A stretch of DNA of 5,902 nucleotides, taken from positions 1 to 5,902 of the forward strand of contig DIYD01000316.1 of NCBI GenBank assembly GCA_002428905.1, written 5' to 3'. A program made the position numbers and the translations under genes. Positions 1-5,902 of this stretch are shown here, piece after piece; the first letter of the stretch is position 1, and each line of letters starts with the position of its first letter. The DNA is from Bacteroidetes bacterium UBA6063. Its GTDB lineage: Bacteria > Bacteroidota > Bacteroidia > NS11-12g > UBA9320. The notes under the pieces are model-generated. The model worked only from the letters and a program-made list of their open reading frames with translations, searched no databases and was not told the DNA's origin.

Positions 1-2
1 TG

Positions 3-65
3 ATGGAGCAGCAGCTTCTTGTACCAAGGCAGTCCTTATTCACCAGGATTATTAACCTGTTCTAA
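3..65 (+). CDS. Possible 3' end of an upstream gene (frame undecided)
   Basis: Two of the three forward frames are open from the left edge. One ends with TAA at 63-65, one base before the ATG at 67, and would give a tail ending RIINLF. The other ends with TAA at 53-55, 11 bases before that ATG, and would give a tail ending VLIHQDY. The second frame has more G at first codon positions, while the first has operon-like spacing, so I cannot choose between them. Either would fit an upstream gene of the same transcription unit. About 20 codons are too few to assign a function, and the stretch could also be non-coding leader. Confidence 0.3.
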   Translation: MEQQLLVPRQSLFTRIINLF

Positions 66-66
66 T

Positions 67-813
67 ATGAAAAATCTACTATTTATGCTAAGCGCAATAC
101 TGGTGTTAAGCTCGTGCACAACCCAAAATCTCATGGGAGAAAAACGATCGGTTTTAAAAGCTCAAATTGAGCAATTTGACTCGATTTTCAATTACGACTC
201 TGCCTATGAATATGTTATTCGTAAAGACGACAAAATAAGTATAAGCGTATGGGGTCAGGATGAACTTAGTGTAGGTTCTTCATATGGCATATACAATAGC
301 AACGAGGTATACGGGAAGTGGTTAATGGTTGATGCACATGGTCAAATTGAAATTCCCAAATTAGGGACGTTTAAGGCGTCAGATCTCACCTTAATAGAGT
401 TAAAAGACACCTTAAAGCTTAGGTTCGGTGAGTGGGTGGTAAACCCAATCGTTGATGTTAAAGTGCTTAATCGGAATCTGACGATTCTAGGTGAAGTTAG
501 AAACCCGGGTTTATACACCATTGATAAGGAATACAATACACTATTCGAGTTACTCGCGCTTAGTGGCGGCTTTGAAAAATATGCCAACCTCAAGTACATA
601 AAAGTATTTCGGCAACTAGGCCCTGACGTGCATGTAGTCACAATTAACCTGAAGGACTATGGGCACTATTTTGCGCAGAATATTCATCTCAGGCCGAGCG
701 ATATTGTTGTTGTGCCGTCCAGAGGGTACAAGGAATTCGATTCACGAATATCTACAATTATACCTTTCGCTTCAGCTGTGACCTCCGCGGCCATTTTTGT
801 GAGCGCATTCTAA
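67..813 (+). CDS. Wza-like outer-membrane polysaccharide export lipoprotein (Poly_export/SLBB)
   Basis: This 248-residue protein is predicted to form the outer-membrane channel through which polysaccharide leaves the cell. The ATG at 67 was chosen because it places a lipoprotein signal peptide at the N-terminus: K2, a hydrophobic core at 4-14 and the lipobox LSSC with the acylated Cys17. A TTG at 19 would extend the frame by 16 residues and bury this signal. A Poly_export domain lies at about 46-133 (YVIRKDDKISISVWGQDELS at 49-68). One SLBB domain begins near 137 (LTILGEVRNPGLYTI, then LFELLALSGG), and a return strand DIVVVPS is at 212-218. The last 20 or so residues form a hydrophobic stretch, matching the C-terminal membrane-spanning helix known from Wza. 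The protein is shorter than E. coli Wza (about 380 residues), as is usual for Bacteroidota homologues with fewer SLBB repeats. It lies 12 bp upstream of its expected inner-membrane partner. The family is clear; the exported polymer is unknown. Confidence 0.9.
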   Translation: MKNLLFMLSAILVLSSCTTQNLMGEKRSVLKAQIEQFDSIFNYDSAYEYVIRKDDKISISVWGQDELSVGSSYGIYNSNEVYGKWLMVDAHGQIEIPKLGTFKASDLTLIELKDTLKLRFGEWVVNPIVDVKVLNRNLTILGEVRNPGLYTIDKEYNTLFELLALSGGFEKYANLKYIKVFRQLGPDVHVVTINLKDYGHYFAQNIHLRPSDIVVVPSRGYKEFDSRISTIIPFASAVTSAAIFVSAF

Positions 814-825
814 ATCAGATCCATC

Positions 826-2985
826 ATGAACAACTCACTCAATTACTTGAAATCTTACTTGAAATGGTTGCCCCTTATCATCCTTTTTATGGTACTCGGG
901 GCATGGATGGCCAACAAGTATGTCACCTATTCTACTCCAATGTTCGAGAGTACGGCCAAAATTAAACTGGCCGAGCGAACAGAAGGTGTACCCAATAACG
1001 ACTTGTTTAAGAACTTCGATGTCTTTGTCTCGTCAAACAACATCATGGCCGAAATAGAATTGATGAAGTCTGATGTTCTTGTGTCCCGTGTAATTCATCG
1101 GATGGGATTAAGGCTTGTGGTCTATCGGGTTGGGGAATTAAAAAAGAAGGAATTATATAAGGCGGATGTACCGTTTCTTATTGAACCTATTGACTTAGAG
1201 TCATATGTAAATCAGCCATTTAAGATGACCGTACTCAATGATAAAACGTTTACGATAAGCGTGGGAGGTTTGGCCAGTACATTCAATGGAAAGTTCGGAG
1301 ATACGCTAGCTCTACCAGAAGGCCAGTTGCAGATTAAGTTGAATCCATCCTGGGTGAAAAGTCGGGCGTTTCACTTACAGGATGATTATGAATTTACCTA
1401 CCACAGTTTAGAAAGAGTGCTACAGCAAGCCCAATCACTTCTCACTGTATACCCGGCCGAGAAGGATGTACCGGTTGTATGCATTTCGTATAAATCAACA
1501 CGCGCGGAGTTAGCATCCGATTTTGCAAATGCCCTGGCTGATGCATACATAGAAGACTACATCAATACCAGATATGAGGCGGCTCGTTCGACGGTAGACT
1601 TTCTCGACGACCGTATTACCAAGGTTACCCAGGAGTTGTCGGCATCGGAAAGAGCAATCGAACGCTACAAAGATCGTCGAGGTGTGGTAAACCTGAGGCA
1701 GGAATCTGAAACCGACTTACGGAAGATTGCTCAAATGAAGGTGCAACTCACCAATACCAAAATCAAGATGGAAGCGATCGATCAACTCGAGTCCAAGCTG
1801 CGGTATAACCGCCAGAACTTTCTTATGATGGCTCCCAATTTTGAGGCCCATACCGACCTGCTGTCTACTGAACTGGTAAAGAAGATCAAAACATTGCAAG
1901 CAGAAAAAAGAGATTTATTGATTACGTATACACCCAACGACGATCGTGTAAAGGTGGTTGATGAGAAAATAAAAGACATTACAGATTACCTGCTCGAAGC
2001 CGTTTCCAATACACGCAGAGATCTATCAACGAAATATTACGAACTCCAAAATGAAATAGCTATTGCCGAACAGGCTTTTGTCGGGTTTTCTACAAAGGAA
2101 AAGGACCTGACTACCCTAAAAAGAAACTTCACCATTTATCAAAACTCGTTCACTTTTCTTTATGAAAAACGATTGGAAGCTGAGATTGCAAAAGCAGCTA
2201 AAATATCCTTACACCGAATTATATCCAGGGCCAACCCCGAACGAAAACCCATATCGCCCAACCGACCAGTGATTCTCGCTGTAGCAACCATTTTAGGTTT
2301 GGTGTTGGGAATAGGCCTGGTGATGGGACTCAAGATGCTCAGAGGTACGATATCTCAAGTTGAATACATTGAAACGCATTCAGACATTCCGGTGTTGCTA
2401 CGAACGCCCTACCTTCCAAACAAAGGTGGAGTTCGGTCTCATTTTTTGAAGGAAGCGATTCAGCTGGAAATCAAAGGTATGGTGGGGCATGGAGAACGTA
2501 TCGTGCTATCCAGTTTTGGTGTTAACGAAGGATGTAGTTTTCATGTAAAGGCTATGGCCCAGGCATTTTCAGATCAGGGCAAGAAGGTAATTGTGTTGGA
2601 TTCTGGAGTACGGTATTCCCATCCAAACTGCGATACCATTTCCTTAAAATCTGAACGGTTCGTTAACCTGGATCAAGTAGGATTTAGACAAGCGATCGAA
2701 ACCATCACGAAAGGGTATGACCTGGTGCTTATCAACAACGAAGGAAATACCGATAGCCATCTTGGTTTGCTGGTTATGTCTATAGCCGATCACAACCTGT
2801 TCATGTTAGATACCCAAATTTCACGCACTTCGGTGTTAGACCGTGTTGATCAACTGAAAGATGCATACGGTTTCCACAACATCCAGTTTGTTCTAAACCA
2901 CCATAATTATTCTTTGGGATATGGCAAGCACGTGGTAAGGTGGTTCAAACAGTTGCAACGAACTAAAATGTCGAATCAACAATGA
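826..2985 (+). CDS. Wzc/GumC-like polysaccharide co-polymerase with degenerate BY-kinase domain
   Basis: This 719-residue inner-membrane protein is predicted to control chain length and to couple polymerisation to the Wza-type exit pore. A first membrane segment lies at about 14-33, followed by a Wzz-like start. The long periplasmic region has helical, coiled-coil-like stretches at about 250-465 and a GNVR-type segment at 427-465. The proline motif PERKPISPNRP (471-481) precedes the second membrane segment (about 482-502), as in the Wzz family. The cytoplasmic domain (about 540-719) has the BY-kinase layout but not its active site. The Walker A position reads GVNEGCS (565-571) with Cys570 in place of Lys. 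Walker A' reads VLDSGVR (590-596), keeping only the first Asp. Walker B reads LVLINNEG (633-640) with Asn637 in place of Asp. The EX2RX2R oligomerisation motif near 543-549 has lost both Arg, and the C-terminal Tyr cluster is reduced to Y695 and Y699. The frame is intact, and the stop overlaps the next start. The co-polymerase role is well supported; loss of kinase activity is inferred from the residues. Confidence 0.88.
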   Translation: MNNSLNYLKSYLKWLPLIILFMVLGAWMANKYVTYSTPMFESTAKIKLAERTEGVPNNDLFKNFDVFVSSNNIMAEIELMKSDVLVSRVIHRMGLRLVVYRVGELKKKELYKADVPFLIEPIDLESYVNQPFKMTVLNDKTFTISVGGLASTFNGKFGDTLALPEGQLQIKLNPSWVKSRAFHLQDDYEFTYHSLERVLQQAQSLLTVYPAEKDVPVVCISYKSTRAELASDFANALADAYIEDYINTRYEAARSTVDFLDDRITKVTQELSASERAIERYKDRRGVVNLRQESETDLRKIAQMKVQLTNTKIKMEAIDQLESKLRYNRQNFLMMAPNFEAHTDLLSTELVKKIKTLQAEKRDLLITYTPNDDRVKVVDEKIKDITDYLLEAVSNTRRDLSTKYYELQNEIAIAEQAFVGFSTKEKDLTTLKRNFTIYQNSFTFLYEKRLEAEIAKAAKISLHRIISRANPERKPISPNRPVILAVATILGLVLGIGLVMGLKMLRGTISQVEYIETHSDIPVLLRTPYLPNKGGVRSHFLKEAIQLEIKGMVGHGERIVLSSFGVNEGCSFHVKAMAQAFSDQGKKVIVLDSGVRYSHPNCDTISLKSERFVNLDQVGFRQAIETITKGYDLVLINNEGNTDSHLGLLVMSIADHNLFMLDTQISRTSVLDRVDQLKDAYGFHNIQFVLNHHNYSLGYGKHVVRWFKQLQRTKMSNQQ

Positions 2986-4238
2986 AACGGTGCCAGTTTA
3001 TAGCGGAAATGTTGTCTGCCAACAAAACGAGGGTGCTTATTGATCAGGTGCTTTTCAGCGGGAACAACTTTGTAGTTATGTTGCTGTTAGCTAGAGGGTT
3101 AAGTCCATTCGATTTCGGTGTTTTCTCTTCGTTTCTACTTGCTGGTTATCTCATGATTAGCATTTGCAGCGCTCTTGTAATGCAACCGTTTCAGGTGCGC
3201 ATTGCACATGTTAATGACCGTGCAGGCTACATTCAGTTTACTTTTTTACTACAGATTTTGCTCGGGCTTGTGCTGACTTCGTTGGTTGCAATTGGTTTGC
3301 AACTGAACATAATGTCGAAGACAAGTGAATGGGAAATATCCAATATGGAGCTTGTGGTTTTGGTAGTCTATTTCAATGCATGGTTAATCCACGATTATTT
3401 TAGAAAGTTATTCCTTGCGTTGCAAGAGATCAACAATGCCATATGGATGGATGGGGTTCTGATGCTTATGCAGCTCTTAGGAGTATCGTTGATGGTGTTT
3501 CGTGGCTCTGTTCTATTATATGATATACTGTGGCTTTTGACTCTTGGATTGACCCTGTCTGCTGGGCTTGGATGGTATATGTCCAAACTAAGACTAAACA
3601 CAAAGGCCTATCAAACAGCTCATATTAAATACCACAAGAAAGAGGGAGGTTATCTCTTTATGTCCGCAATGTTTCAGTGGTGGAGCAGCAATTTATTCGT
3701 GGTTACATCAGGTATGATTCTTGGGGTAGCCGCATTAGGGGCGTTCAGATTGGTACAGTCCTCTTTCGGTGTTCTTAACATGTTATTGCAAACATTTGAG
3801 AACTATGTATTGCCTAACGCCGCAAGAAAAGCCTCCGCATCGGTTAACGGACTTCGCTCGTATTTAACGACAGTCGGGAAACAGGGTGGCTATGTATTCG
3901 CTATAATACTGATACCGATGTTCATTTTTTCAAAACACACAATGTATCTGCTTGGCGGTGCGTTGTACGTGCAATACGATTTTATCGTCCGTGGGATGGT
4001 ATTGCTGTATGCAGTGATCTACGTGAGCTATTCTGTTCGTATTCCTATTCGAGTGCTTGGTCTCAATAAATCCTTCTTTAAAGGGTATGGACTAACCTTT
4101 CTAATAAGTGCAGTCAGCTTTAAATTTTTACTCGAAAACTTTGGCATTAAAGGAGCCATTTTGGGGTTAATCATCAATCAAATGATCCTCATTTTGTATT
4201 GGCGATCAACGCTTAAACAAAACAATTACAAGCTATGA
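2982..4238 (+). CDS. Wzx-like polysaccharide flippase (MOP superfamily)
   Basis: This 418-residue integral membrane protein probably flips lipid-linked oligosaccharide units from the cytoplasmic to the periplasmic face of the inner membrane. About 12 hydrophobic segments can be picked out, near 17-37, 44-66, 84-106, 122-144, 152-172, 178-200, 222-246, 250-272, 302-318, 333-353, 368-386 and 388-408. The N-terminus (DQVLFSGNNFVVMLLLARGL at 21-40, then FDFGVFS) is typical of Wzx/PST-type transporters: an Asp-Gln before the first helix, then an AR.L..FG turn. HDYFRKLFLALQEINNAIWMD at 137-157 resembles the loop between helices 4 and 5 in these proteins. The start shares an ATGA overlap with the preceding stop, and the end shares another with the glycosyltransferase, which suggests translational coupling. 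O-antigen/teichoic-acid export and general MOP transporters are hard to tell apart by eye, so the substrate is inferred from the neighbours. Confidence 0.82.
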   Translation: MKRCQFIAEMLSANKTRVLIDQVLFSGNNFVVMLLLARGLSPFDFGVFSSFLLAGYLMISICSALVMQPFQVRIAHVNDRAGYIQFTFLLQILLGLVLTSLVAIGLQLNIMSKTSEWEISNMELVVLVVYFNAWLIHDYFRKLFLALQEINNAIWMDGVLMLMQLLGVSLMVFRGSVLLYDILWLLTLGLTLSAGLGWYMSKLRLNTKAYQTAHIKYHKKEGGYLFMSAMFQWWSSNLFVVTSGMILGVAALGAFRLVQSSFGVLNMLLQTFENYVLPNAARKASASVNGLRSYLTTVGKQGGYVFAIILIPMFIFSKHTMYLLGGALYVQYDFIVRGMVLLYAVIYVSYSVRIPIRVLGLNKSFFKGYGLTFLISAVSFKFLLENFGIKGAILGLIINQMILILYWRSTLKQNNYKL

Positions 4239-5338
4239 ATATAGTTCACATCTTACCAGGAAAAGCAAATCCGAATCGCATGAATGGCGTTAATAAGGTG
4301 GTTTGTGAAATGGCAACGCATCAATCGTTGGCAGGTCTTACTGTTGAACTTTGGGGTTTAACAAATGACGAGCAGCAGAATTTTGAAGAGCGTGTTTTTA
4401 AGACCGTGTTGTTCAGAAAGAAAAGAAATCCATTTGCCCTAAGCCGTAAATTTAAACAAGCCGTCTTAACAGCCGATAGTCAAACTGTTTTTCACCTGCA
4501 TGGAGGTTGGATGCCTATGTATTGGGCTGTAGTGCGGTTTATGCATAAACAGAAAAGAAAAGTGGTGCTAACTACGCATGGAGCCTACAACACGCTGGTT
4601 CTTAAAAAGGGGTATTGGAAAAAAAAACTCTATTACCACGTATTCGAATCACAGGTACTAAAAAGAATAGATCGGATTCACTGCTTAGGTTTAAGTGAAA
4701 TGAAAGGTCTTAAAGCCCTTTATCCCAATTCCAAATCGTATCTATTCCCATACGGGTATACGCCCAATAACGGAAGTGAGGTGAATCGTTCTCAATCTAA
4801 TTTCGTATTAGGCTTTGTGGGTCGTTTAACCATGTTTACAAAAGGTCTAGACCTATTACTTGAAGCATTCGCAAGGTTTGCAAAAAAGCACAGTGGAGAA
4901 CTTTGGATTGTAGGCGACGGTCAGGACAGATCCTACGTCAAGGAGTTAGCTGATAAACTAAACATCAGTGATCAGGTAGTGTTTCATGGCAGTCGATTTG
5001 GAGAAGAGAAAGACGAGTTGATAAAAGGCATGACCGCTTTTGTGCATCCAAGTAGAAACGAAGGCCTACCTACGGCTGTAATTGAAGCAGCAAGTTTTGG
5101 TGTGCCTGTAGTAGTTTCAGAAGCAACGAACCTGTCATCGTATGTGTGCGATCATAAAGCTGGTTTTGCAGTAGAAAACGAGAATGTAGAAGCGCTTGAA
5201 TCGAGTTTTTCAACGCTATATCAGCTTTGGAGCGCTAACCAACTTTCATCGTTACAAAAGAACGCGAGAAGCCTTGTCTTGAACGAATTTTGCTGGCAAA
5301 CCCTCCTACCTAAATACAGAGCGTTCTACTCGTTTTAA
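4235..5338 (+). CDS. Glycosyltransferase, GT4 family (GT-B fold)
   Basis: This 367-residue protein is predicted to be a cytosolic or membrane-associated retaining glycosyltransferase that transfers a sugar from a nucleotide-sugar to the growing repeat unit. The N-terminal acceptor-side domain starts MNIVHILPGK and has a Gly-containing loop (MNGVNKVV, 16-23), followed by HLHGGWMP (87-94) and TTHGAY (113-118). The C-terminal donor domain starts near 190 with LGFVGRLTMFTKGLDLLLEA (192-211) and LWIVGDGQ (223-230). It carries the GT4 EX7E motif as E276 and E284 within HPSRNEGLPTAVIEAASFG (271-289). Length and motif order are normal and the gene looks complete. It starts in an ATGA overlap with the flippase gene. 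It is the last gene of the tightly spaced unit, with 111 bp to the next start. A run of nine A (4619-4627) encodes K129-K131. The sugar and linkage cannot be read from the sequence. Confidence 0.9.
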   Translation: MNIVHILPGKANPNRMNGVNKVVCEMATHQSLAGLTVELWGLTNDEQQNFEERVFKTVLFRKKRNPFALSRKFKQAVLTADSQTVFHLHGGWMPMYWAVVRFMHKQKRKVVLTTHGAYNTLVLKKGYWKKKLYYHVFESQVLKRIDRIHCLGLSEMKGLKALYPNSKSYLFPYGYTPNNGSEVNRSQSNFVLGFVGRLTMFTKGLDLLLEAFARFAKKHSGELWIVGDGQDRSYVKELADKLNISDQVVFHGSRFGEEKDELIKGMTAFVHPSRNEGLPTAVIEAASFGVPVVVSEATNLSSYVCDHKAGFAVENENVEALESSFSTLYQLWSANQLSSLQKNARSLVLNEFCWQTLLPKYRAFYSF

Positions 5339-5393
5339 CGCCTTATCCCCAATTCTCTACCATTAAACTACACTATTCCTTCAGTCACCGATA

Positions 5394-5407
5394 ACCTTAA
5401 ATAAGGT
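5394..5407. repeat. Perfect inverted repeat in the intergenic gap
   Basis: ACCTTA (5394-5399) and TAAGGT (5402-5407) are perfect inverted arms around a 2-bp centre, lying 42 bp upstream of the ATG at 5450. As RNA the inner pair cannot close, leaving a weak 5-bp stem. No T-tract follows, so it is a poor terminator. Its position between two transcription units would suit a small operator, but a 6-bp palindrome can occur by chance and no regulator is identified. Confidence 0.35.
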
Positions 5408-5420
5408 GGGCAGTGTGAAC

Positions 5421-5428
5421 CAACTTTG
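5421..5428 (+). promoter_or_regulatory. Weak Bacteroidota-type -7 promoter element
   Basis: CAACTTTG differs at one position from the Bacteroidota -7 consensus TAnnTTTG and is followed directly by a second TTTG (5429-5432). No TTTG is present at the expected -33 position (about 5397-5402, which falls inside the inverted repeat). If used, transcription would begin a few bases downstream and give a very short leader before the ATG at 5450. The gap and the change of gene type favour a separate promoter here, but the motif match alone is weak. Confidence 0.2.
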
Positions 5429-5449
5429 TTTGTTCAAAATATGCTTTAA

Positions 5450-5902
5450 ATGAGAATTTATTCCTTTCTGTTCATCTGGTGTCTGATCACCGGATTCGTA
5501 AATGCCCAGGTACAATTAAATACCGATGTAACACCTGAAATAACGGTTTGTGAAGGCAGCGGTAAATTAGAGGTTGAAATCATAAACGCTACCTCGTTAC
5601 CTCTTTCCAGCACTATGGCCAGAGTGAAACTTGCAACAGGCATGAAATACATTTCAGGAAGCTTGGGCAGTAGCAATTCATCATCGATTCAAGAATATGA
5701 TGTGAGTTCAGACACTCCACTTCAGTTTTCCCTGAATACCATTGCTCAGGGGGATACCGTTTCGTTTCATATATCGTATGCTGCTTCCGTATCGGCTATT
5801 GCAGCTCAGCAGAACGGATCGGTATTTAGAAACCAGATTCAATTGCAGCACTCGTCCGACACAACCACTGCAACCACTTCGAGTTATAATATTTTGTATC
5901 CG
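5450..5902 (+). CDS. Secreted surface protein, 5' part only (DUF11-like beta domain)
   Basis: This frame is open from the ATG at 5450 to the right edge (151 codons, no stop), so only the N-terminal part is seen. An upstream ATG at 5441 is followed at once by a stop in its own frame. Residues 1-19 form a Sec signal peptide (MR, hydrophobic core YSFLFIWCLITGF, then VNA before Gln20). The mature part has alternating polar/hydrophobic strands and is rich in Ser and Thr. It includes ITVCEGSGKLEVEIINAT (31-48), MARVKLATGMKYISGSLG (56-73), a YDVSSDTPLQFSL stretch (83-95) and a GDTVSFHISYAAS stretch (101-113). This order (N-linked strand, 'LP.G..YV.GS', 'D.S...P.FSL', 'GD.V.F...A') resembles DUF11/conserved-repeat domains of large Bacteroidota surface proteins, many of which end in a type IX secretion or gliding-associated C-terminal domain. 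That end lies outside the window. Secretion is well supported; the domain family is a recognition by eye. It is preceded by a 111-bp gap and an A/T-rich leader without a Shine-Dalgarno sequence. Confidence 0.8.
   Translation, partial: MRIYSFLFIWCLITGFVNAQVQLNTDVTPEITVCEGSGKLEVEIINATSLPLSSTMARVKLATGMKYISGSLGSSNSSSIQEYDVSSDTPLQFSLNTIAQGDTVSFHISYAASVSAIAAQQNGSVFRNQIQLQHSSDTTTATTSSYNILYP

Noticed and set aside
19..66. Extension of the lipoprotein gene to a TTG start at 19.
   Set aside because: It would place 16 unrelated residues ahead of a textbook lipoprotein signal peptide that begins at the ATG at 67.
342..641. A 99-codon open frame on the minus strand.
   Set aside because: It lies wholly inside the Wza-like gene, whose frame carries recognised domains. 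It has no recognisable motif of its own.
1717..1979. Two overlapping minus-strand open frames inside the co-polymerase gene.
   Set aside because: They are antisense to the coiled-coil region of a well-supported gene and show no protein features.
826..2985. The co-polymerase gene considered as a pseudogene because of its altered kinase motifs.
   Set aside because: The frame is complete, the periplasmic and membrane parts look normal, and it is coupled to the next gene. The changes look like a functional pseudokinase rather than gene decay.
3395..3601. A 68-codon minus-strand open frame.
   Set aside because: It is antisense to membrane segments of the flippase gene and has no recognisable features.
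5321..5341. Inverted repeat GCGTT/AACGC around the glycosyltransferase stop, considered as a terminator.
   Set aside because: The stem is only 5 bp with an 11-base loop, overlaps coding sequence and is not followed by a T-tract.
5458..5676. A 72-codon minus-strand open frame.
   Set aside because: It is antisense to the secreted-protein gene, whose signal peptide and domain pattern make the plus strand the coding one.

Overview
This window reads as part of an exopolysaccharide/capsule assembly and export locus from a member of the Bacteroidota, probably of the Cytophagia/Flavobacteriia type. Four points suggest this: the short one-SLBB Wza-like lipoprotein, the Wzc-like protein directly after it, the absence of Shine-Dalgarno sequences (starts instead follow A/T-rich leaders), and a secreted protein at the right end resembling the large repetitive surface proteins of gliding bacteria. 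The assignment is inferred from gene style, not from a marker gene.

Layout, all on the + strand. Bases 1-66 hold the probable last codons of an upstream gene, but two frames are open and the choice cannot be made here. Bases 67-813 encode a Wza-type outer-membrane polysaccharide export lipoprotein. After 12 bp, bases 826-2985 encode a two-transmembrane chain-length/co-polymerase protein (Wzz/GNVR type) with a C-terminal cytoplasmic domain of BY-kinase (Wzc) fold. Its Walker A, A' and B residues are all altered, so it looks like a pseudokinase. Two genes follow by 4-bp ATGA stop/start overlaps: a Wzx-like multi-spanning flippase (2982-4238) and a GT4-family glycosyltransferase (4235-5338). The compact spacing indicates one co-transcribed, translationally coupled unit.

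A 111-bp gap (5339-5449) then separates this unit from a gene that runs off the window (5450-5902, 151 codons visible). It encodes a Sec-exported protein with a beta-rich, DUF11-like first domain. The gap contains a perfect 6-bp inverted repeat and a weak promoter-like element, but no convincing terminator.

Inferred pathway: the glycosyltransferase adds a sugar to a lipid-linked repeat unit, the flippase moves the unit across the inner membrane, the Wzc-like protein spans the periplasm and controls polymerisation/export, and the Wza-like lipoprotein forms the outer-membrane exit. No Wzy polymerase, Wzb-type phosphatase or initiating sugar transferase is visible in the window. No RNA genes, CRISPR arrays, insertion sequences or phage genes were seen. 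I did not find a clearly new system. The most notable point is the inactivated kinase domain in an otherwise intact export operon.
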